A stretch of DNA of 21,789 nt. Source: an uncultured Fusobacterium sp. (GTDB lineage: Bacteria; Fusobacteriota; Fusobacteriia; Fusobacteriales; Fusobacteriaceae). The number at the start of each line of letters is the position of its first letter. Positions within the stretch are counted from its first letter, which is position 1. The notes beneath the pieces are model-generated. The model was not told where the DNA came from. It saw only the letters and a program-made list of their open reading frames with translations, and ran no database searches. Position numbers and translations under genes: made by a program. The DNA is taken from NCBI GenBank assembly GCA_900542625.1, contig UQOH01000036.1, positions 1-21,789 of the forward strand, written 5' to 3'. This document shows, piece after piece, positions 1 through 8,096 of the stretch.

Positions 1-182
1 AGCAGGACAGGAAAGTAATATTCAGAAAATTTGGAAGTTTTGAAATAAGGCAGACCAAAAGAACATGGATAAACAATCCTAAAAACCCCGAAGAGATATT
101 ACCCATAAAAAAAGGAAGAGTCCATGTGAAATTTAAATCAAGCAGACTGCTGGAAGATATTTTGTGTGATAATGCAAAATAG
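1..182 (+). CDS. HU/IHF-family DNA-binding protein, C-terminal part (5' end outside window)
   Basis: An open frame enters from the left edge (first full codon at 3) and stops at TAG 180-182, giving 59 residues. The visible part reads as the beta-arm and C-terminal helix of an HU/IHF subunit: a VIFRKFGSFEIR strand (usual form V-x-GFGxFxxR), then NNPKNPEE where most HU proteins have RNPxTGxE, then VHVKFKSSRLLEDIL (usual form V-x-F-x-x-G-x-x-L). The Pro of the arm-tip NP pair, which intercalates into DNA in this family, is present. The motif spellings depart enough from standard HU that this is probably a divergent paralogue, not the main housekeeping HU. The next gene starts 18 bases downstream, so the two may be co-transcribed. 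The start and promoter lie outside the window. Confidence 0.8.
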   Translation, partial: QDRKVIFRKFGSFEIRQTKRTWINNPKNPEEILPIKKGRVHVKFKSSRLLEDILCDNAK

Positions 183-200
183 TTTGGAGGGTGATGGTTT

Positions 201-2246
201 ATGAAAGGGAAAAGTAATGATAACTTAAAAAGAAAAATAGTTTTCTTGTTATGTCTGGGATCATTGGCAGGAACATATTATGAAAAGGGATATGCTAAAA
301 GTTATGAGTCTGGTAATGTTGACGAACAAAATGAAATAAACGAAAGAATTTATATAACAAAATGCGGAGTTAATTTTAATAACCAAGTTGAAATAATAGA
401 CCCCGAAAGAGATGAGGCTGTAAAAGTATATGGAGATGGCGGTAATTCTGATGTAGAGGGAGGAACAAGAGGAGTATTCAAAAATAACTTATCTATAACC
501 AATAAAAAGAAAAACGGCTATGCTTTATACAGCACAGCCAGAGCCTCATACGAAGCTGCCACAGCTTTAATAAGTGTAAATGAAGGTCAGAATAATATTG
601 TAAAAATAATAGGGAATATAAAAACTTACGCTTATAATGAATCACAGGAAAATAGAATTGCAGATGCAAAAATAAAATTAAATTTAAATAACAAAGAATC
701 ATTCTTTGCAGGAAAAATGGAAACTGAAAAGAAACAAGGGCAATACCAAAGTAATGTTACTTCTCAAATATATTTAAATCTTGAAAATGAGGCAAGATGG
801 TATGCTCAGCAGGACGAATATACAGTTGATGGGACTAATTCAGAGCTAAAAACATATATTACAAGTAATGGTGGAATTATAGATATTTATCATAAAACAC
901 CTGATGAAGTTCGTGATGGTGTTTCTATGGGTGACAGAACATTTACTTTAAATAAAGTTGGACAGAATATAAAAGATACAACTTTCCGTATAAGCAGTGA
1001 TATAGCAAACAAAAAAGCTGACATAATTAAACTTAATGATGTTCAAGGAGTTAATGAAGATACAGGAGAGGAATTGGCTTATTATGTTCAGGTAGTGGCA
1101 GACCCTTCGTTTGCTGATGGAAAATGGGAGCTTGAAAAAGATGATAGGATTCTTGTAATGGAGATTACAGGGGATAATTTGGATAAAATTCAAGTAACAG
1201 GAAAAGAATATACAAGACAGGCAAGTGCAGGACTTCTTGAAGTTACAACTACTCCGAAAATAGAAGAAGATGAAAAAGACGGAAGTGGAAAATGGGTAAT
1301 GGTAGGAGCAGACAAAACTATTGATAAAGGAGACGGACACGATTTTATAGAAATAGCTGCTGCAGCTGCTATGGCAGAGGCTTGGCGTGCTGATAACAGT
1401 GATCTGTTCCAGCGTATGGGAGATTTAAGAAACAATGAGGCTGAGCATGGTGTCTGGGGAAGAATTTACTCTGGAGAAACAGAGTTTCGTAAAGGAATAA
1501 ACACTGATTTAGAATACAGAGCTGTTCAGATTGGTATGGATCAGAAAACAAAAACAGAAGAGGGAAAAGTATTTACAGGAATTACTTTTAACTACATAGA
1601 TGGAGAGCTTGATTCAAATCATGGCTCTGGAGAATCTGATTCAGCAGCATTTGGAATGTATGCAGCATATATGGGAAATAATGGAAACTTTGCAGATTTC
1701 ATCTTTAAATATGGACATATTGACAATGAACTTTCTTATCACAAAGATGGAAATACTTATGAGGCAGATTATGACACATCAGGTGTAAATATTGATATTG
1801 AATTTGGGCATCACCATGATTTTGAAAACCATGAAGATTATTATATCGAGCCTTTAGCTCAGTTATCATATATTCATATTGAAGATGCAGAATATACAAT
1901 GGATTTTAACGGAGCAAGAGGAGCAGATGTATTTAATGACAGCTACGAATCATTAATCGGTCGGGCAGGATTCCAGCTTGGTAAAAATCTTGGTCCAAGA
2001 GATAATGTATATTTAAGACTTATGGCAGCTCATGAGTTTTCAGGAGATGTAAACGTAAGTGCACAATACAATGATACAAGAGTAAAAACAGAGCTTTCAG
2101 GAGGAGATACTTGGATTGAATATGGTGTAGGATTTAACAGACTTGTAAGAGAAGATACAGCACTTTACGGAAGACTGCAGAGATCAACAGGAGATGTTGT
2201 AAGAAACAAATGGCATGCAAGTTTAGGACTTCGTTACACTTTCTAA
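201..2246 (+). CDS. Autotransporter (type Va) outer-membrane beta-barrel protein with short passenger
   Basis: A 681-residue protein with an N-terminal signal peptide (basic NLKRK, hydrophobic IVFLLCLGSLAG, likely cleavage near residues 30-33). A polar passenger of roughly 350 residues follows, with no repeats or protease motif that I recognise. A helix starts around residue 381 (DFIEIAAAAAMAEAW), as expected for the segment that threads the barrel pore. The barrel spans about 412-681, opening with RMGDLR and VWGRIYSGE (Trp419) and ending in LGLRYTF, the terminal Phe read by the BAM machinery. The start ATG has GGAGG at 186-190. The expected role is to secrete and display the passenger at the cell surface; adhesin is a common job in Fusobacterium, but nothing here shows the ligand. 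Two glycosyltransferase genes follow after 24 bases, which raises the possibility of a modified passenger. Confidence 0.88.
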   Translation: MKGKSNDNLKRKIVFLLCLGSLAGTYYEKGYAKSYESGNVDEQNEINERIYITKCGVNFNNQVEIIDPERDEAVKVYGDGGNSDVEGGTRGVFKNNLSITNKKKNGYALYSTARASYEAATALISVNEGQNNIVKIIGNIKTYAYNESQENRIADAKIKLNLNNKESFFAGKMETEKKQGQYQSNVTSQIYLNLENEARWYAQQDEYTVDGTNSELKTYITSNGGIIDIYHKTPDEVRDGVSMGDRTFTLNKVGQNIKDTTFRISSDIANKKADIIKLNDVQGVNEDTGEELAYYVQVVADPSFADGKWELEKDDRILVMEITGDNLDKIQVTGKEYTRQASAGLLEVTTTPKIEEDEKDGSGKWVMVGADKTIDKGDGHDFIEIAAAAAMAEAWRADNSDLFQRMGDLRNNEAEHGVWGRIYSGETEFRKGINTDLEYRAVQIGMDQKTKTEEGKVFTGITFNYIDGELDSNHGSGESDSAAFGMYAAYMGNNGNFADFIFKYGHIDNELSYHKDGNTYEADYDTSGVNIDIEFGHHHDFENHEDYYIEPLAQLSYIHIEDAEYTMDFNGARGADVFNDSYESLIGRAGFQLGKNLGPRDNVYLRLMAAHEFSGDVNVSAQYNDTRVKTELSGGDTWIEYGVGFNRLVREDTALYGRLQRSTGDVVRNKWHASLGLRYTF

Positions 2247-2270
2247 TAAATTAAACGGGGAGAAATTAAT

Positions 2271-3239
2271 ATGAACAGCAGTATTTATCATATAGGTTTT
2301 GGAGTAGATGAAAAATATGCTAAATATGCAGGTGTTCTTATGACAAATATTGTGCTGACTCATCTGGGTCAGCCAATATTTTTTCATATAGCCTGTGACG
2401 GTTTAAGTGCAGAGGACAGAAAACGTTTTGATCAGTTTGCTGTGCTTTACAAAAATGTAAGAGTATATTTATATGATGCCTCAAAATTTTTAGACAGTTT
2501 AAATCCAATATCCTCTAAAGCATCTCCAAGACTTCACAGAGCAGTACTTCTCAGAGTTCTGCTCCCGATATTTGTGCCTAAAGATGTAAAAAGACTTTTG
2601 TATATGGACGTTGATATGCTTTGTCTTGACAGGCTTGATGAACTGTGGAGAATAGATATGAAGGGAATGGCAGTAGGGGCTACCAAAAGCGATTCTTCAA
2701 CAGAAACAAGAAAAAGAATGAATGCAGGCATACTTCTTTATGATGTGCCTTTATGGAATAAAAATAATTTCAGCCAAAAAGTTGTTTCATGTTTCCAGAA
2801 ATACAGTGAAAAAATGCTGGCAGTAGAGGAAGATGCAATCAACACTGTTCTTAAGGGAGATTTTTTTGAACTGAGCGACAGATTCAGTTTTCTTATAGAG
2901 GTAAACAATCCTTTAACTATAAATATAGGAGAAGACACTGCAGCACTTCATTTTATAAAAGAGGCTAAACCTTGGACAAAAGGGTGTGTGCCCTATATTC
3001 ATGACATATACTGGAGATATGTCCGTCAGTCTTTATGGTATGATATGGAGATGCTGGAGCCTACAACAATAAAAGCAGCTTTCTTTGCAGGAATAACTGC
3101 AGAACTTCAGGGAAATCATGAAGAGGCATGTAAATATTATGGTGCTGTTGCAAGAAAGCTTACAGAATATTACGTAGAGGATAACAAAGCATGGCTTTTT
3201 GGAAATAAGGCTTTTGATGAGGATAATTATGAAGAATAA
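2271..3239 (+). CDS. Glycosyltransferase family 8 (LPS glycosyltransferase RfaJ/WaaJ-like), first of a tandem pair
   Basis: A 322-residue retaining GT8 enzyme. Visible elements are the N-terminal IYHIGFGVDEKYAKYAGVL strand, the metal-binding DVD (Asp113/Asp115 in LLYMDVDMLC), the NAG turn before the ILLYDVPLWN strand, and the C-terminal HFxxxxKPW motif (His227 to Trp235). A GT8 C-terminal helix region of the LPS type follows (YWRYVRQSLWYD). GT8 enzymes of this kind move galactose or glucose from UDP-sugar onto lipopolysaccharide core or, in some families, proteins; the acceptor cannot be read from sequence. There is no signal peptide, so it should act in the cytoplasm or at the inner membrane. 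A GGGAG ribosome site precedes the ATG. All key residues are intact. The next gene overlaps its 3' end by 11 bases. Confidence 0.88.
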   Translation: MNSSIYHIGFGVDEKYAKYAGVLMTNIVLTHLGQPIFFHIACDGLSAEDRKRFDQFAVLYKNVRVYLYDASKFLDSLNPISSKASPRLHRAVLLRVLLPIFVPKDVKRLLYMDVDMLCLDRLDELWRIDMKGMAVGATKSDSSTETRKRMNAGILLYDVPLWNKNNFSQKVVSCFQKYSEKMLAVEEDAINTVLKGDFFELSDRFSFLIEVNNPLTINIGEDTAALHFIKEAKPWTKGCVPYIHDIYWRYVRQSLWYDMEMLEPTTIKAAFFAGITAELQGNHEEACKYYGAVARKLTEYYVEDNKAWLFGNKAFDEDNYEE

Positions 3240-4200
3240 TATTTATCATATAGGGTTTGGGGTAAATGGAGAATATGGAAAATATGCAGGGGTTTTAATG
3301 ACAAATATTGTTATGACTCATTTGAATCAGCCTGTACATTTTCATATAGTTTATGATGACGGGTTATATGAAGAGGATATAAGGCGTTTTAATCAGTTTG
3401 CAGTGCTTTATAGAAATGTAAAGATATTTTTCTATGACGGAGGAAAAATTTTAAACAAGCTTAATCCAATATCTTCAAATGCAGCTCCAAGACTTCACAG
3501 GTCTGTACTTCTTAGAATTTTACTTCCCTCTTTAATTTCAAAGGATATAGACAGAATCTTATACATGGATGTTGATATGCTGTGTATAAAAAGGCTTGAT
3601 GAACTGTGGGCAATGGATATGAAAGAAAAAATTGTTGCAGGAGCGGCATTTTATCCTCCTGTTGAGAAAATAAAGAGATTTAATCTGAATCAGGATAAAT
3701 TTCTTGCAGGAGGTTTTCTCTTTATAAATGCAGTGTTATGGAATAAAAACAGGATAACAGAAAAAGTTTTGGATTTTTACCAGAAAAACAGCGAGATATT
3801 AACAGGAATAGAGGAAGATGCTTTGAACACAGTTTTGAAAGGAAATTTTCTTGATATAGGGGATAGATTTAATTGTCACATAGAAGTTAACAATCCTCTG
3901 AGTGCAGAATTTCATAAAGATACAGTTGTTCTTCATTTTTTTATGGAAAGCAAGACTTGGACAAAAGGATGTATTCCTGAAATACATGAAATGTATTGGA
4001 AATATGTGAGATTATCCTTGTGGAATGATTTGGAGATGAAAGAACCTTCAACAGTAAAAGCAGCATTTCTTGCAGGGGTAACAGCAGAATTAAATAAAAA
4101 TTATAAAGAGGCAGAAAAATATTACAAGGCAACATGCAGAAAACTTATAGAACATTATGTTGAAAAGAATAAGAGTTATCTGTTTCAAGAAAAAATATAA
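3229..4200 (+). CDS. Glycosyltransferase family 8, second of a tandem pair (divergent paralogue)
   Basis: A 323-residue paralogue of the preceding GT8, alike along its whole length (same IYHIGFGV start, same ASPRLHR/AAPRLHR block, same tail). A longer reading from TTG at 3199 is open, but ATG 3229 is preferred: it aligns exactly with the start of the first paralogue and has AGG at 3220-3222. It therefore overlaps the upstream gene by 11 bases, suggesting translational coupling. The metal-binding DVD is intact (Asp114/Asp116). Two spots differ from the family: the NAG turn reads LAGG, losing the Asn, and the KPW motif reads KTW (Lys242-Thr243-Trp244, following His236). The two enzymes may therefore differ in sugar or acceptor. 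A terminator follows 14 bases after the stop. Confidence 0.86.
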   Translation: MKNNIYHIGFGVNGEYGKYAGVLMTNIVMTHLNQPVHFHIVYDDGLYEEDIRRFNQFAVLYRNVKIFFYDGGKILNKLNPISSNAAPRLHRSVLLRILLPSLISKDIDRILYMDVDMLCIKRLDELWAMDMKEKIVAGAAFYPPVEKIKRFNLNQDKFLAGGFLFINAVLWNKNRITEKVLDFYQKNSEILTGIEEDALNTVLKGNFLDIGDRFNCHIEVNNPLSAEFHKDTVVLHFFMESKTWTKGCIPEIHEMYWKYVRLSLWNDLEMKEPSTVKAAFLAGVTAELNKNYKEAEKYYKATCRKLIEHYVEKNKSYLFQEKI

Positions 4201-4213
4201 AAGTTCAAAAAAG

Positions 4214-4245
4214 AAAATCGGACTGGGAATATCCAATCCGATTTT
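4214..4245. terminator. Bidirectional rho-independent terminator between convergent genes
   Basis: The stem ATCGGACTGG (4217-4226) pairs with CCAATCCGAT (4233-4242) with one C/A mismatch and a 6-nt loop. It is extended by AAA/TTT and followed by T-rich sequence on the plus strand. On the minus strand the A-rich 4207-4217 supplies the U-tract. It ends both the GT8 transcript and the opposing deaminase operon. Confidence 0.85.
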
Positions 4246-4259
4246 TTCTTAATTTTAAA

Positions 4260-5738
4260 TTACTTATAATTTTGTTCAAACAGAATAAATTTTATTTCCA
4301 GTTCAATCTGTTTTTTTAATTTTTCATTTTCTAAAATGAAATTTCTGTGTTCTATAAATTTTTCTTTCCACTTTTCAATAGAACTTATATTTTTAAATTC
4401 TTCTCTTATGCTGCTGTAATCATTGTCAACGAAAAGACTTTCTCCCTCAAGGAAAGAATATTCAATTCCGTTTCTTGAAAGATTTTTTAAATCTTCATAT
4501 GTAAGATCATAATTTTCAACAGCTTTCAGATATTCCAGAGTGATGTTGCTCCTGCTTACAGCCTCATCATCTGTACAGATTATCATAGGGACATTATATT
4601 TTTTATATAATGAGAATGGGTGATTTTTTCCTTTAATATCAAGAATAATATCATTGCTTGAAAGGCATATCTCCACAGGAATTTTATTTGTGCTCATAAA
4701 TTTTAAGAGTTCATCAGCATTGTCTTCCCAAGGAATGCTCACTCCATGTCCTATTCTTTTGGCAGCAGGGAATTTCTGCTCGTTTTTATCTCTTGTTAAA
4801 AAAATTGTACTGCATATTCTGTCTGACATATCTTCTAAGGGTGAACGTTTTAATGAAAGCTCACCAGCATGAAGAGTAAGATTTATTTTCTTTGGATAGT
4901 CAATATATTTATCAGAAAGATATCTGTAAACAAAACGGATTATTTCTAAATGCTTTTCAAAATTTTCTCTTGAGAAAACAGCATCTTCAGGTTCTACAAT
5001 ATTTACACCTGCAATTCTGTAATCTTTTATAGAGTAAAGCATTAAAAAATATGCCTCGATAAAGAAATTTTTAAGTGAAGAACTTACTCTGCATAAAAAA
5101 GGAATATATCTTACAGTAAAATCTGTTATACCCTTTTCTTTTAAGAAATTTTCTCTGGCATCTAAGAAATTTTTAACTGCTGCAAGATTTTCTTCATTAT
5201 CCAAAGTATCCAGAATTTCACAATATTCTTTCATATTTTCCAGTTTAAAATCAATATCTTTTAATGAGTTCCTATAAATATCAGCTGTCTTATGGGGAAC
5301 GCATTCAGAAATAATTTCAAGATAATTTACATTTTGATTTATATTTCTTTTAATCATTTCCAGAATCATATTATTTTCAGTTCTTTTACTGCTTATAACA
5401 CAAGGAAAAGTATTGAAAAAATGTTTTGCTCCCTCTTGTGTGCCGTTCCAGCCTCTCATGCTGTATGAATTAAACATATTATCAGCATAATATTTTTTAA
5501 ACTCTTCTATATTTATTATAGATTTATCTCTGTCAGAAAGATGATATTCCTCTTCAGTAAGAAACATATTGTTTCTTAAATCATAATAATCATTAAGTTT
5601 TACAGCATCTTCATAGACAAATTCAGAATAAGAAGCACCAAGAGAATGAGTGTGAAGATCCCCTCCTTTTGGCATAGCTTTCAGAAACATAATAAGTTCA
5701 GGAGTATTCTTTTTTATTTTTTCAAATATTTCATTCAT
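4260..5738 (-). CDS. Adenosine deaminase-family amidohydrolase, long ADGF/ADA2-like form
   Basis: A 492-residue metal-dependent purine deaminase family protein. The zinc and catalytic residues of adenosine deaminase can be placed: MPKGGDLHTH with His29 and His31, LTLHAGEL with His290 and Glu293, RIGHG with His331, and CTDDEA with Asp390/Asp391. PVEICLSSND is the usual strand before the last motif. Classic bacterial Add is about 330-350 residues, so this form is much longer. The MPKGG-x-LH-x-H spelling recalls the adenosine deaminase growth factor (ADGF/ADA2) branch. No signal peptide is visible, so it should be cytoplasmic. The expected reaction is adenosine or deoxyadenosine to inosine plus ammonia, but a relative with another substrate cannot be excluded. 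AAGGAGG at 5745-5751 supports the start. It is the last gene of the recR operon, 20 bases after recR. Confidence 0.82.
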   Translation of the reverse strand: MNEIFEKIKKNTPELIMFLKAMPKGGDLHTHSLGASYSEFVYEDAVKLNDYYDLRNNMFLTEEEYHLSDRDKSIINIEEFKKYYADNMFNSYSMRGWNGTQEGAKHFFNTFPCVISSKRTENNMILEMIKRNINQNVNYLEIISECVPHKTADIYRNSLKDIDFKLENMKEYCEILDTLDNEENLAAVKNFLDARENFLKEKGITDFTVRYIPFLCRVSSSLKNFFIEAYFLMLYSIKDYRIAGVNIVEPEDAVFSRENFEKHLEIIRFVYRYLSDKYIDYPKKINLTLHAGELSLKRSPLEDMSDRICSTIFLTRDKNEQKFPAAKRIGHGVSIPWEDNADELLKFMSTNKIPVEICLSSNDIILDIKGKNHPFSLYKKYNVPMIICTDDEAVSRSNITLEYLKAVENYDLTYEDLKNLSRNGIEYSFLEGESLFVDNDYSSIREEFKNISSIEKWKEKFIEHRNFILENEKLKKQIELEIKFILFEQNYK

Positions 5739-5758
5739 AGTTTTCCTCCTTAATTTTA

Positions 5759-6352
5759 TTATAGCTCCTGTCTTCCTTCAAGTGCCTTTGCAATAGTTGC
5801 ACTATCAGTAAATTCTATATTTCCTCCCATAGGAATTCCGCTTGCAATTTTTGTAAGAGTGATGCCGAACGGTTTTATAAGCTTTGTCAAGTATAAAACT
5901 GTTGTTTCTCCCTCTAAGTCAGGATTTAAAGCAAATATTATCTCTTTTATATCATCTGATGCTATTCTTTCAAGAAGAGATTTAATATTAAGCTTGTCAG
6001 GAGTAATCCCGTTAAGAGGTGCTATCTTACCATTAAGCACATGATATACTCCATTGTATTTTCCTGTTTTCTCAAGAGGCTCAATATCTTTGCTGTCCTC
6101 AACAACACAGATAATGCTTTTATCTCTTGATTCATTGCTGCATATATCACACAAATCATTTTCACTGAAATTGCCGCATACAGAGCATTTTTTTACAAAT
6201 TTTTTCACATTCATCATGGCTGAAGAAAATCTTTCAACCTCTGTTTCATCCATTTCAAGAATGTGAAAAGCAAGCCTTGCAGCACTTTTTCTCCCTATTC
6301 CCGGAAGTTTGTGAAACTCATCAATAAGTTTCTCTAAATATCTAGTAGACAT
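5759..6352 (-). CDS. recR: Recombination mediator protein RecR
   Basis: A 197-residue protein of normal RecR length. The order of domains is standard: a helix-hairpin-helix with HKLPGIGRKSAARLAFHIL (residues 14-32), a zinc finger with Cys56, Cys59, Cys68 and Cys71, a Toprim domain starting at about residue 79 (IICVVED, later FALNPDLEGETT), and the C-terminal IASGIPMGG and EFTDSATIAKALEGR blocks. RecR acts with RecO and RecF to load RecA onto SSB-covered DNA at gaps. It lies 14 bases after a small coiled-coil gene and 20 bases before the deaminase gene, all in one direction, with AGAGG as ribosome site. The dnaX-ybaB neighbours seen in many bacteria are absent. Confidence 0.97.
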   Translation of the reverse strand: MSTRYLEKLIDEFHKLPGIGRKSAARLAFHILEMDETEVERFSSAMMNVKKFVKKCSVCGNFSENDLCDICSNESRDKSIICVVEDSKDIEPLEKTGKYNGVYHVLNGKIAPLNGITPDKLNIKSLLERIASDDIKEIIFALNPDLEGETTVLYLTKLIKPFGITLTKIASGIPMGGNIEFTDSATIAKALEGRQEL

Positions 6353-6366
6353 TATTTACCTCTGAA

Positions 6367-6672
6367 TTATTTATTTTGTGCTGTAGGAGCTTTGAAGTTT
6401 CTGATTGCTTTTATAAGATCTTTTCTTTCTTTTCCTAAGTCAGCATTTTTGATGATATAGTCGCTTACTCTTTCCTCGTAGTCAGCTTTCATGCTTTCAA
6501 CGATAGCTATAAAATCATCATAGCACATAGTTGGTTTTACATATTCCTGAAGGTTGTTAAGAAGAGTAACTCTTTTTCTGTTATCTCTTATTTTTCTTTC
6601 GTTATCTTCAATTTCTCTTTCAATTTTATTTTTTCTTCTTGCTTGTCTTACTAATTCTAATGCGTTATCCAT
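6367..6672 (-). CDS. Small charged coiled-coil protein of unknown function upstream of recR
   Basis: A 101-residue, highly charged protein without signal peptide or membrane segment. Residues 5-50 are rich in Lys, Arg and Glu with a heptad-like pattern (LELVRQARRKNKIEREIED and on), and a second helical stretch runs from about 55 to 95, so a helical hairpin or coiled coil is likely. I do not recognise the family. AAGGAGG lies seven bases upstream of the ATG, and recR follows after 14 bases, so it is the first gene of the recR operon. Its position is where ybaB (a nucleoid-associated protein) sits in many other bacteria, but I see no sequence likeness to YbaB. Confidence 0.8.
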   Translation of the reverse strand: MDNALELVRQARRKNKIEREIEDNERKIRDNRKRVTLLNNLQEYVKPTMCYDDFIAIVESMKADYEERVSDYIIKNADLGKERKDLIKAIRNFKAPTAQNK

Positions 6673-6713
6673 TAATATTCCTCCTTATAAATGAAACTTT
6701 TATCTGTGTATAT

Positions 6714-6742
6714 ATTTTATACTAATTATCGTAAATTTGCAA
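6714..6742 (-). promoter_or_regulatory. Predicted sigma-70 promoter for the 101-aa gene/recR/deaminase operon
   Basis: Read on the minus strand: TTGCAA (6737-6742), 17-base spacer, TAAAAT (6714-6719). It lies about 40 bases upstream of the first start codon in the divergent intergenic region. No operator was recognised. Confidence 0.5.
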
Positions 6743-6822
6743 TTAAGAATTAGCATGAATAAACAAAGATAAAAATTTTGATGCTTATTTGAAACATAAA
6801 TGCGTAATAATTAGCCAAGATA

Positions 6823-6851
6823 TTGAAAAAAGTGCTTGAATATGTTAATAT
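6823..6851 (+). promoter_or_regulatory. Possible sigma-70 promoter for ftsY
   Basis: TTGAAA (6823-6828), 17-base spacer, TAATAT (6846-6851). The -35 box is good and the -10 box weak. It would give a leader of about 27 bases carrying the GGAGG ribosome site. The region is AT-rich, so chance matches are likely. Confidence 0.4.
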
Positions 6852-6884
6852 TGAGATATAGATACAATAAATTGGAGGTACATA

Positions 6885-7961
6885 ATGGGATTTTTTGACA
6901 AAATTTTTGGAAAAAACAAAAAGCAGGAAGAAACAGAGAAAAAGGAAATAAACCTTGCTGAAAATGAAGAGAAAGATTTAAAAGAAAAAATAGAAACAGA
7001 AACAGAAAAACCTACAATAATAGAAGAGAAAAAGGAAGAAAAAAAAGAAGAGGGATTTTTCTCCTCTTTAAAAGACAAACTTTTCCGTACAAGAGAGGGA
7101 TTGTTTGGTAAGATTAAAAATATTTTCTCAGGAAGAACTGTTATAGATGAAGAACTGTATGAAGAATTGGAAGATCTTCTTATTCAGTCTGATATTGGTA
7201 TGGATATGACTGTGAAAATAGTAAATACTCTTGAAAAAGAAGTAAAAGCAAGAGGAATTAAAGATCCTTCTGAAATTTATTCAGTTTTAAAAGATGTTAT
7301 GAGCAAGTTCTTAATAGATGAAGGAAATGAACTTGATATAAGAGACGGGGAATTAAATGTAATTTTAGTTGTGGGAGTAAACGGAGTTGGAAAAACAACA
7401 ACAATAGGAAAAATTGCTAAGAAACTAAAAGCCTCTGGAAAAAAAGTAATTATAGGAGCTGCTGATACATTCAGAGCTGCTGCAGTAGAGCAGCTTGAAG
7501 AGTGGGGAAAAAGAGCAGATGTAGAAGTTATAAAGAAAGATGAGGGAAGTGATCCGGGAGCTGTTGTTTATGATGCTATTCAGGCTGGAATGGATAAAAA
7601 AGCAGATGTGGTTATAATAGATACAGCAGGAAGACTTCACAATAAAAATAACTTAATGAAAGAGCTTGAAAAAATAAATAATATAATAATAAAGAAACTT
7701 GGGCATTCAAGATACGAATCAATATTGGTTATTGATGGTACAACAGGGCAGAACGGGTTAACACAGGCAAAGGTTTTCAACGAGGCAACAAAGCTTACCG
7801 GGTTTATAGTAACTAAACTTGATGGTACTGCAAAAGGCGGAATTGTGTTCAGTATATCTGAAGAGATTAAAAAACCTATCAAGTATATCGGTGTAGGAGA
7901 AAAAATTGACGATTTAAGAGAATTTAACATGAAAGATTATATAGAGGCAATTTTTGACTAA
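6885..7961 (+). CDS. ftsY: Signal recognition particle receptor FtsY
   Basis: A 358-residue SRP GTPase. Residues 1 to about 65 form a Lys/Glu-rich, low-complexity A domain that usually contacts the membrane and SecYEG. The N domain follows, with RTREGLFGKIKNIFSGR and ELEDLLIQSDIGMD. The G domain holds the P-loop GVNGVGKTTT (Gly164 to Thr173), DTFRAAAVEQLEEW, DTAGR (from Asp246), TKLDGTAKGG (from Thr310) and the closing PIKYIGVGEKIDDL. All GTPase motifs are intact. With Ffh and SRP RNA it delivers ribosomes making membrane proteins to the translocon. It is transcribed divergently from the recR operon and separated from pta by 211 bases. No clear terminator was found after it. Confidence 0.97.
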   Translation: MGFFDKIFGKNKKQEETEKKEINLAENEEKDLKEKIETETEKPTIIEEKKEEKKEEGFFSSLKDKLFRTREGLFGKIKNIFSGRTVIDEELYEELEDLLIQSDIGMDMTVKIVNTLEKEVKARGIKDPSEIYSVLKDVMSKFLIDEGNELDIRDGELNVILVVGVNGVGKTTTIGKIAKKLKASGKKVIIGAADTFRAAAVEQLEEWGKRADVEVIKKDEGSDPGAVVYDAIQAGMDKKADVVIIDTAGRLHNKNNLMKELEKINNIIIKKLGHSRYESILVIDGTTGQNGLTQAKVFNEATKLTGFIVTKLDGTAKGGIVFSISEEIKKPIKYIGVGEKIDDLREFNMKDYIEAIFD

Positions 7962-8096
7962 AATTATCAACAGTATCTGATTTCAAATAGTTTTAAAATG
8001 ATAGGTAAAAGTAAAAAAAGTGCAAAAAAATATGAAAAATAATTGTAATATATTGGAAAATTTGTTAAGATATATTTAAATGAAGTTTACAGATTT

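Noticed and set aside
948..1340. 130-codon open frame on the minus strand inside the autotransporter gene
   Set aside because: Shadow frame of low complexity (Phe, Ile, Ser, Cys-rich) opposite a well-supported gene.
3199..3228. Upstream TTG start adding ten residues to the second GT8 protein
   Set aside because: The added residues have no counterpart in the paralogue, while ATG 3229 aligns with the paralogue start and has its own ribosome site.
2271..4200. GT8 tandem pair as an assembly duplication
   Set aside because: The copies differ throughout at nucleotide and protein level, and the second has its own motif changes, so it is an old biological duplication.
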